Assembly: GCF_042242105.1 (NCBI RefSeq)
Contig: NC_092016.1
Location: 5,255,501 to 5,319,500 of the forward strand
Length of the DNA stretch: 64,000 nt
Reading direction: 5' to 3'
From: Pempheris klunzingeri
Lineage: Eukaryota > Chordata > Actinopteri > Acropomatiformes > Pempheridae
Below the pieces are notes generated by a model, which was not told where the DNA came from, did no database searches, and saw nothing but the letters and a program-made list of their open reading frames with translations. Both the position numbers and the translations under genes were made by a program. Below, in pieces: positions 13,790 to 27,468 of this stretch. Position 1 is the first letter of the stretch. Every line of letters starts with the position of its first letter.

Positions 13790-15169
13790 CCATCAAGCTT
13801 TTCAGCTCCGTACCAGCTAGCTAACAAGCCAGGCGGCAGGCAGGAGATTGATGTGTGTGTTTGTGCGGTCATCTTTCTGCTTTTAGCTCTCCTGGTATCC
13901 GTCTCATAACCCGCTTTTCTTTTACAACTGTCTCATTTCTTCTTTGGTAGTCACACAACAATATAAAACTGAAGTTGCTTTGGTAAAGGTAAGGCAGATT
14001 TTTCTCCCTTACAAAACCGGCTGATCCAAAATGGCTTCTGCTAGCTAGCTTGCTAAGATACAAACGTCTAACATCAGCTTTCATAAGCTAACTATAGCAT
14101 GGTAGCCTAGGAGCCGGCAGATATCCTAGCCTACCGATGGCTCAGCTGATTTACATCCAAGCAGAAAATGGCGTCGTCGCCAAAGTTAGCCAGTCAAGTT
14201 GGTATTCACCGGAAAATAAACATAGTTATGCATCGTTTAAATGCCATGTGAACATGACGACTGTTCCACTAACGCCGATAACGCGTTTAAACTGGCCTCA
14301 AGTCTCAGCCATGATGGGATGGCGATACAAGTACAGCCGAGTGGAGACATTAGCGGCTAACCACGCTGCCCTGCCCCGTTTCACTGCATCATGGTGTAGC
14401 CTTGTCGTTAGGGTTTTGCAGGCTAGTCCTGTTTTCGATCTCCAGCTGGAGATGATCACAAATTGATCATCTCGGAGCGGACAGTAACACCACTCCGACG
14501 TAACACCAACTGCACTGACATTTCTCTTCGCATAACGTTACACGAACGATGGAGCCATGTGTAAATAGTTTATAAAGATGTCTACAACAATGGTAGGCAG
14601 CGGTGGTAAACATCTTCCCTGCTGTCGTGACGTATCTAGCTAACTTATGGACCCTAGCTAGCTAATTAGGTAACGTTAGCGGGTGATGTTAGCATTAGCT
14701 CTGCGCACCCTTTGCTTTGTTGTAGCTGAGCAGAAACTAGCACAGATTTAATCGGGGTTTTATTTTTTTGTGGCATTTGTTGACATCGTGCGAAGCCAGC
14801 TCACCGATCCTCAAGAAATACATCTGTAGGGTGTAAAGCTGTCGTGTTTATAAGTTACACCAGCAGAGGGGTTGTTTTGATTGTTTTTTGTTTTTGTTTG
14901 TGACCAGGCCTGTAACAAAGACCTAGCGACTGAAAAGTCAACGTTAGCTAACGGACGTTGTCGTTAAATAACACTGGGTAACTTAAAATACCCAGTTTAT
15001 TGTCGGGTCGTGAATGTTACATCTGATGCAGTCTGTGAACGTGTGTTGTTTTCCCCTTGCAGCTACTAATTGCGCTCCATTTTTTTTTTTCCCTTCCTCA
15101 GCACCGTTTTCCCCATCCCTTCCTATTATTCTTATTCTTTTAAGTATTCTTCATTGTCAAGCCGCCAAA
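13790..15169 (+). other. eif4g2 5' leader region (non-coding exon(s) and intron)
   Basis: This region carries the 5'UTR and probably a 5'UTR intron. A good acceptor lies at 15061-15062 (CCCCTTGCAG) and a second at about 15100 (CTTCCTCAG). From 15063 to the GTG start there is no ATG in any frame, and the leader is strongly pyrimidine-rich. I could not fix the first exon's donor or the transcription start. The 109-codon frame at 14137-14466 matches nothing I know and is treated as chance. Confidence 0.5.
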
Positions 15170-18100
15170 GTGGAGAGTGTGATTGCAGAAGGGGGTGCTT
15201 CTCGTTTCAGGTAATACACCAAAAGTTTGCACAGGAAATGCCAACATGAGGATCCTTTTCTCTTGTGTTTTTTTTTTTTTTTTTTTTTTTCATGGTTAGC
15301 CCTCTGCTAGCATTTTGGGCAGGGACTTCCGGCCTTAAGAACAAAGCAGGATGTGGGAAGGCTCAAAATGGCTGTCAGACACTTCTCTTTGTGAAACCTT
15401 TTGAAAGGGGGGGTTGGGTAGACATAATGGGCCGTAAGAGGATTTCTGTCCTGTTGGTTGCATATTGCTGGTGGCAGCACACACCCAGTTCACAGTATAC
15501 AGGGTCACTGTAAACAGGATGTCGGACATCCTGGATTGACATTTAAAATGACTACACTGGGGTCAAATGCTGTGAGATTTTGCATGTTAAGTGTAAAAGT
15601 CAGTCTTGGGGGGGTTTAAGGTTGCGCTTTTTTGGTGCACCATGTCAGGGTTCCTGAAAATTCTATTTTTTTATTATGACAGTGAGCAAAGTAGTTGTCC
15701 TCATAATTAAAGGTCTCAAAAATGCCTTTTAATGTAACTTCACGAGGCTTTCACATATCATGAATATCGAAATAACCAGTTTGAGTGACCAGACAATGTG
15801 CTGCATTGACTTGCAGTTCCATACGCTGTCATCAAAATTTGAATTGAACTATTGAACAGCAGCATCACCTTTCCTCTGCACCTGAAAATGTTCCTCTGGT
15901 TTTTGTGCATCACATAATGTTTTGGTCATTTATGTTCCCAGTTGCAAAGATCAACTAATAGAGAGCCAAAAACACAATAAAGAGGAGACTTGTAATTAAA
16001 GGTGGCAGTAGAAAAACGTGTAAATGACGTAACAGAAAACCAAATTAATAGTAATTAAATAGTTGGTTTATTCTTTGAGCAGTTGCCCTGTGTAAACCAC
16101 AGAACTGTGAGACACGGGGTGAAACGTGAACTCTGTGGAAGACACTTAGTCGACTGACTGCATTAATGCACACTCCATCACCTTAAATGCTCTGTATTTG
16201 GCGTGGCTCTTCAAGTGTGCTTTGTCATTCTTGAAGCTGCATCTCTGGCTCTCCAACAACCGATTGCAACAGTCACTCAAACGCATCCTGCAGTGTTTAT
16301 TTATGAAGCTGTTGGAAAGGCCAAGCCATTATCCCTAAGTAGTTTCTACTTTCAAATATTTGTTTTAAGTCCCAGTTTGTCTCTTGCTTTCCATGCAGTT
16401 AAAACACTTAAGTAATCGTCCGTAACGCAGTCATCAAGAGCTCGAATACAACTAGGCAATAGAAAATTTCTAACATATTTAATAAAGATATCTTATATAT
16501 GCATTGCTGATTGTATTGTATTCTTATAAATACAATTGTGCATCGTTTGGAGGGTCTTAAAATGTAAATTCATCTCACTTGTAACTGAGAGCTCTTGTCT
16601 CTCGTTGTCTTCAGTATAAATAAAGTGTCCAATTAATGAATGAATAAGCAGTGCAATTAATTTTGCTTCATGTGAAAGACACTTGCTCCATCTTGTGCAG
16701 TTTAATGTACTGAATGTGTCCCCCCCCCCCACCCTGTGTTTGCCACTGCAGTGCTTCTTCGGGGGGAGGAGGTGGTAGGGGTGCACCTCAGCACTATCCC
16801 AAGACTGTCGGCAACAGGTTTGTCATTTAGCATTTTTTCCAGAGCACACGTATTGTGGTTTTAATAATTAACGCTATGACGTCAGTGACAACTGTTAAAA
16901 GAGAGAGTAGAAAAAGTGGAGGGGTCTACTTGGATGATTAGAGGGCTAAAAGTCCCACAGACTTTGATTTGAGTACCCAGAAGTCCTGTAACATGATGTC
17001 AGTCAACTACAGAAAAGGCGTGCGTGTCTACAAACCAGGCAGTCTGTGATCATTTTACAACAAAGGCTCAACAAAGCAGCCTCACATGTGTGAAACATTA
17101 AGGACGAACATTGTTTTTACTGCGTGTAGAGACTTAATGGACCCAATAACTGTTTGATTTTAAGTAAATGATAAAATTAGGTAAAAAGGAAGGTTTTTTT
17201 TTCTCTTCTTATTGTGGCCCTATTGTGAGAGTTGGACTTGGATAAACCCGTTAGTGCAGCATTTGCAGTATGAATGTGCAGTCACTTGTAAAATAAGTAT
17301 TGTAAGCGACTAGGTTTTGTGCTAGAACAATAAGTGTATTGTCAGGGCATTTGTGTATTTCTTTTTTTTTTTTTTCTGGACCAGCCATGATGTCATCCGG
17401 TTCTCTGGGGCTCAGTCTCTCTCTTTGTGTTTCTGCAGCGAGTTCCTGGGGAAAACCCCAGGGCAAAGCGTTCAGAGATGGGTTCCTTCACGAAGCACTA
17501 GACGAGATGTCAACTCCAGCAACGAAAAAGAGCGACACGATGCAATCTTCAGGAAAGTGAGGGGGTAAGGTTCAAGTCTGAATGTGTTTTTCAGGAGTTA
17601 ATTATCCATCCCCAGGGACCTTTTTTTTTTCTTGCCAATTCCTGTTTGACTTTTATTCAGACAAACCCAAAAATAGAGCGCAAGAATTTTGATCTCTTGC
17701 GCCTCAAAGACGGTTGGTAATAAAGCCATTTTGGTTGTGTGCAGAGTTCAATTCTTGCTTAATTTACTAAAACCCATCTGAAGATAAGTTAGTGTGGTTT
17801 GGCCTGCAAATGACAAAAATGGAAAAATATGAAAATTTAAATGTAGAGCACTTTCTTGTACAAAGGATCCAGGACTTGAAGTCAAGAAAATAGCTTTCAG
17901 AAAATGAGATTTCAGTTCCTCCTAAATGCTGGCAAAGCTGTCAGAGACTGTCAGGAGTTTAAGGCTTTTAACAGTTGTTGCTTGCAAGATTTTCTGCTAC
18001 TTGTGTTGCTGATGCGTTTTTTCCAAGTCCAAATGTTGTGAGTCCAATAGGGACAGAGTGTTCTGCAGTCATTAAGATGGCACGTGCTTTGCTAACGGCA

Positions 18101-21100
18101 CTTAAGCCCCGTTCCCCTCTGTGTCAGGTGATGTTTACAAGTCGAAAAGATGAAGAAATGATAGTTTCCCTCAGGAATGTAGGCTAGCTGGTGGCCACCA
18201 CCAGAGGCAGTGTGCAGCCAGCTCAGAGAAATGAAGTCAACTACTGCACATGTTTACTTTGTGTACTGCAATTAAGCCATATTTATATCAAATGTGTGTA
18301 GTTTTTCCTAATTCATTACTTACAGAAATAAAGGAATATACAAGTCCTACAGAACCTGTAAAATAAACTACCATGAGCTGTGCTGAGCTGCAGCTTCTGG
18401 ATCTCCCTCCTCATCATTCTGGACATTTCTCTTGTTGCTTACATGCCTCTCTGAATTCATGATCAGAAAATCAAGATGTCTAACTCATACACCAACAGAA
18501 TACTATGCTCTCAGTAAAATCAAAGCCAGTAAAGAATGAGAACGCCAATGTGGCTAATAAGATTTAAATGACCAAAGCCTGTGGATTTATAGATGCTGAT
18601 TAATTGGCCGTGTTGTTACAGAAAATCAAGTGATGCTTGCAGCTTTGTCCCAAAGTGCTTAGACAGTTAAATGGTTGGCTAATTTTTGATGAACTACAAC
18701 TGATGCATAATACAGTAAAACCCAGTAATTGAGGAACTTACAACAAACACTGACGGCTTCAAACCAACAGTCTTTCGACTCGCTACCGGACTGCGCTCAG
18801 CTTTTTCAAGGGAGAATGCAGGTTTTTTTGTGACAAATAGGAATTCTATATGATCAGTGCTATAGATTTACCTCAACCTATTTGCGGATGTTGAAGCAAC
18901 TTTTTAAATGTCAGAGAAAGGTCATCATCGATGTAGACAACACATGGGTGGATTAACTTTTACAGTTTACAGTTGTTTCACTTTGCCTGCAGCGTTATGT
19001 AGAATCTCCAGATTAAGCATTTAAGTGACCACCCCATGAGATACTGAATTGTTTGATTTAGCACCGGGCTGTGTGGAGCTACAGCTACAAGTAATCCTTA
19101 GACATCAGAATTCACACAAGACTCACGTCTGTAGCTGTCTAGTATTAGTGGGCTAAATGCAGGTTGTCAACAGCAGGGTTTGTTTTATGAAATGCGTATA
19201 AATTGGTGCGTATCTTCAAAGTTTCTGCTTCTGTAAAACGAGGAGAGGTTGTGCGCAGAAACACAAGATGGAATTTTGTTTTTGCTGAGGTGGTCGCACA
19301 AAACTCTGGCACACTGCCACATGTAACTAAACGCATGGGAAAACCTTTTAGATAACTTGTCATGGCGACGTATTGATCTTACCTGGTCATACTGACTTCC
19401 TTATCTTGCTGCCTCTCCTTCCCCCTTTTTTGTTTTTCTTTTTGTCAGCATACTCAACAAACTCACGCCTGAGAAGTTTGACAAGCTATGCCTTGAGCTC
19501 CTGAACGTGGGCGTAGACTCAAAACTCGTCCTTAAAGGAATCATCTTGCTGGTAAGAGTGGATTTTCTTTTTTTTTTTTTTTTTAATTCTTCAGCACTCT
19601 GCTTAATGGAAATGTATTCATCCATTCTTGGCAGGCGGCTCGGAGTGACTCATACACATACGCTACACGTTTTAATGACCTGAGTGGTCCCTCTCTGGTT
19701 TCTCTCTCTCCCTCTCTCCTCCGTCACTGTGGTTCAGATTGTAGACAAAGCCCTAGAAGAGCCGAAGTATAGCTCGCTCTATGCTCAGCTATGTCTGCGC
19801 TTGGCAGAGGACGCACCAAACTTTGATGGCCCTTCATCTGAGATCCAAACATCCCAAAAGCAGAGCACAGTAAGTGTGGCGGTTCCCATTCTCCAGGACA
19901 GATAAATACGTTTTCAAGCCTCGAGTACATTTGCTCTCCTCTTAGAAATTACTACTGCAATTCCTGTTGTGCTGAGCTGACCATAATTAAGCCATGGGTA
20001 CCACTCCTACCCTGGAAGAAAACTAATGGCTTTACTTAATGATTAATTTGTTGTCATGAGGTGGACGTGCTTTGTTTTTATTATTGTTCATTGAGCGAAA
20101 TCCAACCAATGAATAATGCATTTTTCTGTTTGTTTTTTGCTGCTGTAGACCTTCAGAAGACTGCTGATTTCCAAACTTCAAGATGAATTTGAAAACCGCA
20201 CCAGAAATGTTGAAAGTGAGTTCATCTCATTGCCTATCTTGTCGGGTTGCAGTATCTTTTTAGCCCATTTCACCGCTGCCTGTACACTCCTAACTGCGGT
20301 TTCTCCTTTCATTCCAGTCTATGACAAACATGACAACCCTCTTACTTCTGAAGAGGAGGAGCAGCGTGCCATTGCCAAGATCAAGATGCTTGGCAACATT
20401 AAATTCATCGGGGAACTTGGCAAACTCGACCTCATCCACGAATCTATCCTTCATAAGTGCATCAAAACAGTACGTGCACTCTCTTCAAATTTACATCCTT
20501 TTTTGAAGGCACTGTTGCTGATTTATTTATTTTTTTTGTATGCGACTGCACAAGAGCTTGAATCAAAAGAAATGCTGCATAGCTTCATTAAACCAGAGCA
20601 GACTACCTCGTATGACCCCCTGCCTTACTTCTCTGCTTAATCTTTTCTGAAGCTTCTGGAAAAGAAGAAGAGAGTTCAGCTCAAGGATATGGGGGAGGAT
20701 CTGGAGTGCCTCTGTCAGATAATGAGGACAGTTGGGCCGAGACTCGACCATGAGAAAGCAAAGGTAACTGCTCCAGCCTTTGTTGGCACCATAAGCATCT
20801 GGAGAGGCTTTTTGTGCGTAAGCAACATGTTAACAGACAGTTGTTGCAAAAACATGCATGACCTATTTGTTGGCTAGCCAGTTACTTATGCTGCTGCATG
20901 CAGAAGTAAAATCCTGTAAGCTTTAGTAAAGAACATATCAATTCAAGAAGACTATCAGGTTGGTAAACGCAAATCAGACATTTCACATTTGGGTTTTAGT
21001 TGGTTTGAATTCTTTTTTTTTTTTTACTCTGCAAATCTCTTTTCTCTGTGCCTTTATCATCCTGCTCGGGTCGGCTGTGTCATTTCGGGTCCCGGCTAAG

Positions 21101-24100
21101 CTCATCGTCCGGCTGGACACAGCCTCACCTAAAGCCCCACTTGGCTCCCAGCCAGCGCTAATGCAAAACCTGCTGCTACATTGTATGTACAAGCTCCATC
21201 TGTCCTCACTCCCTCTCTCCTGTCCCCATCCTTTCTCTAGTCTTTAATGGATCAGTACTTTGGCCGAATGCGATCCTTAATGAACAACAAGGAGTTGCCT
21301 GCTAGGATCCGCTTCCTGCTGCAAGACACAGTGGAACTGCGAGAAAACAACTGGGTCCCCCGCAAGGCTTTCATCGACAATGGACCAAAGACGATTAACC
21401 AGATCCGTCAGGATGCAGTGAAAGTGAGCTCAGCGAAATTATGGTGCTCATTGTTTAAATCGCCCACATTTTGGGATGATTAATAGTTAATGTTCTACAC
21501 CAGAAGCTGCGGTTGAGGCATGCATGTGTGAACTTGAAACATAATCCTCTCTCCCAAGCAAACATTTTCTACCTAATCAGCAAGTAACCTGTTTTTAAGG
21601 AGTGAGCTAGCAGGGCATTGACCTGATAGTAAGCTATGCACAGGATGCAGTCAGGTTTCAGGTTTGATAACAATACTAGTTCAATCAATCAAAGAGTGCA
21701 TCTGGGTGAGAGAGTAGGCTACACTATACATTAGAGAGAGAGCGAGACTACATCATGGTGCCCAGCCCTCAGTATGGAGCTCTTAAAAACTCTTAGGAAT
21801 TCAAGTTGAGTTTTGGGTTTGACTTGTAATTATGTTATTGGACAATTTGATTACACAAGCTCTGTTCTGTGTTCCTGTAGGATTTGGGTGTTTTCATCCC
21901 AGCACCCATGTCTCAGGGGATGAGGATGGACTTCTTCCTGGAAAGCCCCTTCATGCCCAACAGAGTGAAACTGGACAGGGAGACTCTCGGAGGATTGGCT
22001 GATATGTTTGGACAGATGCCAGGTATGGGCTTTGTCCCTTGGTGTCATGACCTGTGCGGCCACATCTAATCATGTTTTCATTTAATTTTCATGTTGTCTA
22101 TGTTATAATTCTTACGGCCTTCATAAAGCTCTTTAAAATGTTTCATTTGCAATTAGAATAACCTCTATAAAGTTGTTGTGGTGCACAAAATGTTTCCTCT
22201 GATTGGACTCAGTCCAGTGTAAAATCTGTGCTAACACTATCTTTGTACTTTTGCTCTCTCAGGCAGTGGGATAGGAACTGGCCCAGGGGTTATTCAGGAC
22301 AGGTACTCGCCCACTATGGGACGCCATCGCACCAACCCGCTCTTCAACGGCCACGCTGGCCACATCGCCCCTCCACCGCAGTCACAGTTCGACATGGGGC
22401 CAAAGTCTTTTGTTAAGTCCAACCAGGTGAAAATGGATATTAATCAGGCTTACAGTGATTGATGTTTCTCTACAAATCCTGAGGTCAGAGTTTTAAAAAA
22501 TGAATCTCTCTGCCCATGTGACTGTTGACAGGTTCAGAACCAGCATTTCCTTAACCAGAACCAGAACCACATCGCCCAGCAGCAGGTCCAGTCCAAGGAC
22601 ATGCCTCCACGATTTAGCAAGAAAGGACAGCTCAACGCAGATGAGGTAACCAGAATTAGTTGTTGTTGGGTTTTGAGGATATTGACAAAAACATCATGTA
22701 GTGCACTAATCAATGTGTAAGATAAAAATTTGAAAGTAAAATAAAAGTTGAAACATGATGTTGCTCAACGTTGCATCACACCAGCATTATTGGCTACATG
22801 GTGCTGTTGGACCCACTCAAGTGTTCGTGCCCAGTGATTATAAAAAGACGCGTTATTCTGAGGAACACAACCTGCTACCAGTCTTTCTTGTACTTTTTAC
22901 TCTGTCTTTGATCTCCTTCTCCCCCCACTCCCTCTCCTCTTTTTTTCAAACTGGTAGCTGGTCCGCTGAATGCGATTATGAGATATGAGGGCATGGATTT
23001 AACCAATATGCAAATTTTTTCTCCTTTTGAACTTTGACTAATCTTGTTGTTTGCTCTGTGTTCATGGTGCGGCGCTTCGTGATCCCATAGATCAGCCTCA
23101 GGCCTGCTCAGTCATTCCTCCTCAACAAGAACCAGGTCCCCAAGCTCCAGCCCCAGATCCCCACCATGATGCCTCCCAGCGCCCAGCCCCCACGCACCCA
23201 AACCCCCCCTCTGGGACAGGTAAGAGACAATCCCTTCTCACAGTTTGCCACTAGGTCAGGTCAACTAACACACACATGGATGAGAGGGTAGAGCACGAGT
23301 AAAGAATACAGAACTGTGTGGAAGAAAATGTCATGTTTTTTAGATTTAAAGGGAAAACCCAATCATCCTGAAATGTTAAGTGTTTTATAGGGACCTAATT
23401 ATAACTGTGTAATAATCACATGACAATTTTCCTCAGCCTCCGCAGCTTGGCCTGAAGACCAACCCTCCACCCATTCAAGAGAAACCTCAGAAGACAAACA
23501 AGAAACCACCTCCTGCCAGGGAGGAGCTTCTTAAAATGACGGTAGGCAAAAACAGATTGTATCTCTGCCACTGTGTTCAGCGTAGAACTGCTGTAGAGTA
23601 TAAATGATAGAGAATTGTTCTACAAATTCAATTGGGCACAGTGAAACACCAGCAAGGAGTGCAGTATGGAAGTGCAACCTTCATGTCTGAGTAGTCACAG
23701 CAGTTTAGAGCGTGTGTCATATTTGGTGATCAAACTGGCTGCAGCTCATTTCTCTGTGCTGAAATCTTCACTCCAGGAGGCGATCATGACTGAGTACTTG
23801 AACAGCAAGAACCTGACGGAGGCTGTGAACGGCGTGCGAGAGATGAAGGCTCCCAAGCATTTCCTGCCAGAGATGCTGAGTAAGATCATTGTGTGTTCCC
23901 TGGATCGTCCTGATGAGGACAAGGAGCATGCAAGCACTCTGATCCACACGCTCCGCACTGAGGGCCTCATCACTGGAGAGAACTTCATGCAGGTACACGC
24001 ATCCCCCATGCGTAAGCAGAGTAGTAGTCAGAGTAAGCAGCAGTAGTTTATAATGTATAATGGTAGCAGGTTACAGTTGCAGTTACTGGTCCCTGCCAGA

Positions 24101-27100
24101 AATTATATTATCTATTAAATCCAGCACAGCGTCTCAGGGATTTTCTTAAAAGAGGACGGTCCAAAACCATCCACAACCAACCGCCACATGATTTTAGTAC
24201 TTTTTAGCTAACGATGAGTTGCTGTAATGAATCAAAGAGTATTTGTCACAAATAAGCCCAGAAGGCAAACCACGTCATTATACCTGCTCTGGCATTTCCT
24301 CCCACTCGCGCAGGCTTTCCTCAACGTCCTGGACCAGTGCCCTAAGATCGAGTTGGACGTGCCCCTGGTGAAGTCCTACCTGGCCCAGTTTGCGGCTCGG
24401 GCCATTATCGCAGAGCTGGTGAGCGTGGCGGAGCTGGCTCACCCCTTGGAGAACGGCACCCACTTCCCCCTCTTCCTGCTCTGCCTGCAACAGACGGCCA
24501 AGCTGAAGGACCGAGAGTGGCTCACTGACCTCTTCCAGCAAAGCAAGGTCAACATGCAGAAGATGCTCCCAGGTACTTCACTGCCTTTTTACCTCTCTCT
24601 AGCAACCGTTGTTTGTGTAGCCTCTGAGGACGTCGCTTGAATTGTTCTTCATCGTCCACCCCAGAGGGAAATTTGTCTTCTGCTCACCAAACACAAGAAG
24701 TAACAACATAAAAAGCAGAGCTGGCTAGTACGACGCATAGACGCTTCATATCGGTCTTCGGCTTCATTCCATCAGTCATTGTGAGTTAAGGATATTGATG
24801 GGACTTGGGATGAAAGACGTCTTGAACCACAGTTTTAGTTGCCAGAGGGACCTTATAGCGCCTCACTGAGATGAAGAGAGGACGGGAGCTATCTGTCAGG
24901 ACACTCGTCGCTTTCTTCCTCCTCCTCTTCTTCGTAAAGAGTTGAGTCGAGGGCCTTTGGGGCACCAGGCAGGAAAGGGAAAAGTCAAAGCACTGTCAAC
25001 AGTAGTTTTGTACACTATAGTTCTAAAACTAACGCAGAGGCCACTGAGTAAGAGGAGGATGTCACTGAGTTTCTCAAATACTCTGTGTTTTCAGAGAGGC
25101 TCCTCTGGGAGCCCAGAACTGTACCAGGTTATTTAAAGAATCATGTTTCAACACTTGGGCCATCGAGTTAAACAGGCTCTGTTTTCAGACCTTGTTTTGT
25201 GCAGATAAAATGTTTTTTTTTGTGCCTTTGCCACATCGACTTCTAGCTGGCAAGCACAACAAATGTTTGAAAAGCCTTTGTGTGGTCTCTGTAGGCAGCC
25301 TTACCTAGTGGGTCTGTTTTCTGTAGAGGGCCATGTAAGGATTCAAGGAACTTTATTGTCATACCAGCACACATTTACACATGAGATGGTACGAAATTTC
25401 GCACTCAGGGTCCTGGTTTTAAGCCACAAGTCAAGCGTGAGGTCAAGTCATCAGCGTACTCACTCTTACTACTACATCAGCGCACTCGCTCTTTCCCACC
25501 ACTGCGGGTGATTTTTGTAAATTTCATCACATTCTGTGTCGCCATCCAAACTTTTGGAGCATGAACAATTACTATGGCAGTTACATACAGGACCATCACC
25601 CTCGGATCTGCCCATCAATGTGTTTAGTCCCCCCCACACCTGTTTCATATCATTTTTATTTTAAGATACAGTCATAAATATTTCCAGCACAGCACCTGCC
25701 CTATAAAATGTAACTGACGTTTGAAAGCTCCCACTCCTCTTCCCAAATACCTCCTCCTGAGGCAACGGTTGTTACTATTGTGACCCCCTCAGCATCACTG
25801 ACTTGTTCTTCTCTGCAGAAATCGATCAGAACAAGGACCGCATGCTGGAGATCCTGGAGGGGAAGGGCCTGAGCTTCTTGTTCCCGCTGCTGAAGCTGGA
25901 GAAGGAGCTGCTGAAGCAGATAAAGGCAGACCCCTCTCCACAGTCCATCTACAAGTGGATTAAAGACAACATCTCGCCCAAGCTTCACACTGATAAAGGC
26001 TTTGTCAACATCCTCATGACCAGGTATTATACAGCGGATATTTACCGAGTTTGTTTTGATGAACACGGACGCTCAAGCAATGCATGAAACCTCTATGATT
26101 ATCTTTTAAAAATATCAAAACACTACATACAAATACGACACTATATACAAATTTAAGACTAGTTTAATCACATAACATGTAAGCTTAAGACCAAATTTGG
26201 CCAAATAGACCCAGGAACTCATCAGCCCATTATTTTCTAGCTCAGTCATTTGGTCAGAAAAGATTGAATTCCCATAATCATTTCTCACACCCTAAGGGGA
26301 CATTTTCCATTAACAGATGACACTTAAAAACGCGTGTAAAAAGGAGAAAGGCAAAACCAATCATCACAATGGAGAAGCTGGAACCAGTAAACCAGTGGCG
26401 CTTTTGATTGAGCAATGAGTGAATAACATTTTTTGACTCCTAATCGTAGCATCGTTGCTGCCGTCTTAGCAGTTCTGCTTTTTGCATACAAAATGTATAC
26501 AGGATGACGCTGAAGTCGTGGCGTGGTTCTTTACTACGAAGGCGTATACATTTAAAGAAATGCAAAGACAGTGTATTGGACCAGTGTCCTCCGATCTCTT
26601 CCCAGTTTCCTCCAGTACATCTCCCAGGAGCTGTGCGTGGCGGACTGCGACGAGCAGCTGGCTGCCCCCTCCAAAGAGCAGCTGGAGCAGGAGAAACAGC
26701 TGCTGCTGGCCTTCAAGCCTGTCATGCAGAAGTTCTTGCACGACCATACCGAGCTGCAGGTCAGCGCCCTGTACGCCCTGCAGGTGCACTGCAACGCCAG
26801 CGCGTTCCCTAAAGGTACAGCACCCCCAGGTCGGCGACGGTCTGCCAGAGCTTGGCTGACAATGGCTTGACAGTTATTATTGTAGATGTATCACAAACGT
26901 CAAAATAAGTTTAATTACGTAGTTGTCCACCTGAAAACAGCAAAATGTCCTCCTGTAAATAATGTGGACATAATTCTGAGGCAAATGTTAATGTGGTCAT
27001 TTAAGAGAATGAGCAGCAGTATTACAGGTACAGCAGCACTGGCTAAAACAATGATTTGGATGCACTATAAATACTATACAGTCTAATACAAATCATGTTT

Positions 27101-27468
27101 CAGATGCTTTATTGTATTTTGGTGGAACAAAATTGATAGTTTTTTAGTTGAAACATTAAAAAAAATAAAACCTCTCTTCTAAGGCATGCTGCTGCGCTAC
27201 TTTGTCAACTTCTACGACATGGAGATCATCGAAGAAGAAGCCTTCCTTGCATGGAAAGAAGACATTACCCAAGAATTCCCTGGAAAAGGAAAAGCTTTAT
27301 TCCAGGTACAGTGACGCCATCACAGCGTTGGTCTGTTTTCTGTCTGTAGTAATGGGAGTTTCCATGTAGTTTGTGACTGAATGTTTTTTTTCCCTCCGCC
27401 AGGTCAACCAGTGGCTCACCTGGCTGGAGACGGCGGAGGAAGAGGAGTCTGAGGAGGAAGCAGACTGA
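15170..27468 (+). CDS. eif4g2: Eukaryotic translation initiation factor 4 gamma 2 (DAP5/p97/NAT1), GTG start
   Basis: DAP5 is a cytoplasmic eIF4G homologue that lacks the eIF4E-binding and PABP-binding N-terminus. It supports cap-independent and uORF-dependent translation through eIF4A and eIF3. Coding exons: 15170-15210, 16752-16817, 17439-17564, 19449-19551, 19738-19869, 20149-20215, 20318-20469, 20653-20763, 21241-21423, 21881-22022, 22263-22426, 22532-22645, 23091-23219, 23437-23541, 23777-23992, 24314-24572, 25819-26023, 26606-26814, 27184-27305, 27403-27468. Phases match throughout and total 903 codons plus stop (human 907). Domains: MIF4G at about 78-305, a Gln/Pro/Asn-rich linker (about 340-540), MA3 from about residue 540, and a C-terminal W2/eIF5C domain ending in an acidic EEEESEEEAD tail. 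The start is GTG in the context GCCGCCAAAGTGG; the first in-frame ATG is codon 202 (20386), inside MIF4G. Teleosts can carry two copies; I cannot tell a from b. Confidence 0.96.
22828..22993 (+). ncRNA. snord97: Candidate intronic C/D-box snoRNA, SNORD97-like
   Basis: It lies in the eif4g2 intron between exons 22532-22645 and 23091-23219. EIF4G2 hosts SNORD97 in mammals. A terminal stem TGCCC/GGGCA closes the segment, with a C-box-like GTGATTA just inside the 5' arm (22834-22840) and a weak D-box-like ATGA just inside the 3' arm (22985-22988). The segment GATTATAAAAAGACGCGTTA matches the 5' part of human SNORD97 as I remember it. Its length of about 166 nt is close to the unusually long human form. 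Boxes are degenerate, so confidence is moderate. Confidence 0.55.
25342..25440. repeat. LINE-type 3' tail fragment
   Basis: The motif GGATTCAAGGAACTTTATTG, followed by TCATACCAGC and 'acgaaattt', is characteristic of 3' tails of abundant teleost LINE-derived repeats. It lies inside eif4g2 intron 24573-25818. The family was not determined. Confidence 0.45.

Noticed and set aside
14137..14466. 109-codon ATG frame near the eif4g2 promoter
   Set aside because: It lies in the leader region, shows no recognisable motif, and does not splice in frame to eif4g2 by any site I could support.
26466..26794. Minus-strand Gln/Leu-rich frames of 80-107 codons
   Set aside because: Antisense shadows of the eif4g2 exon at 26606-26814.
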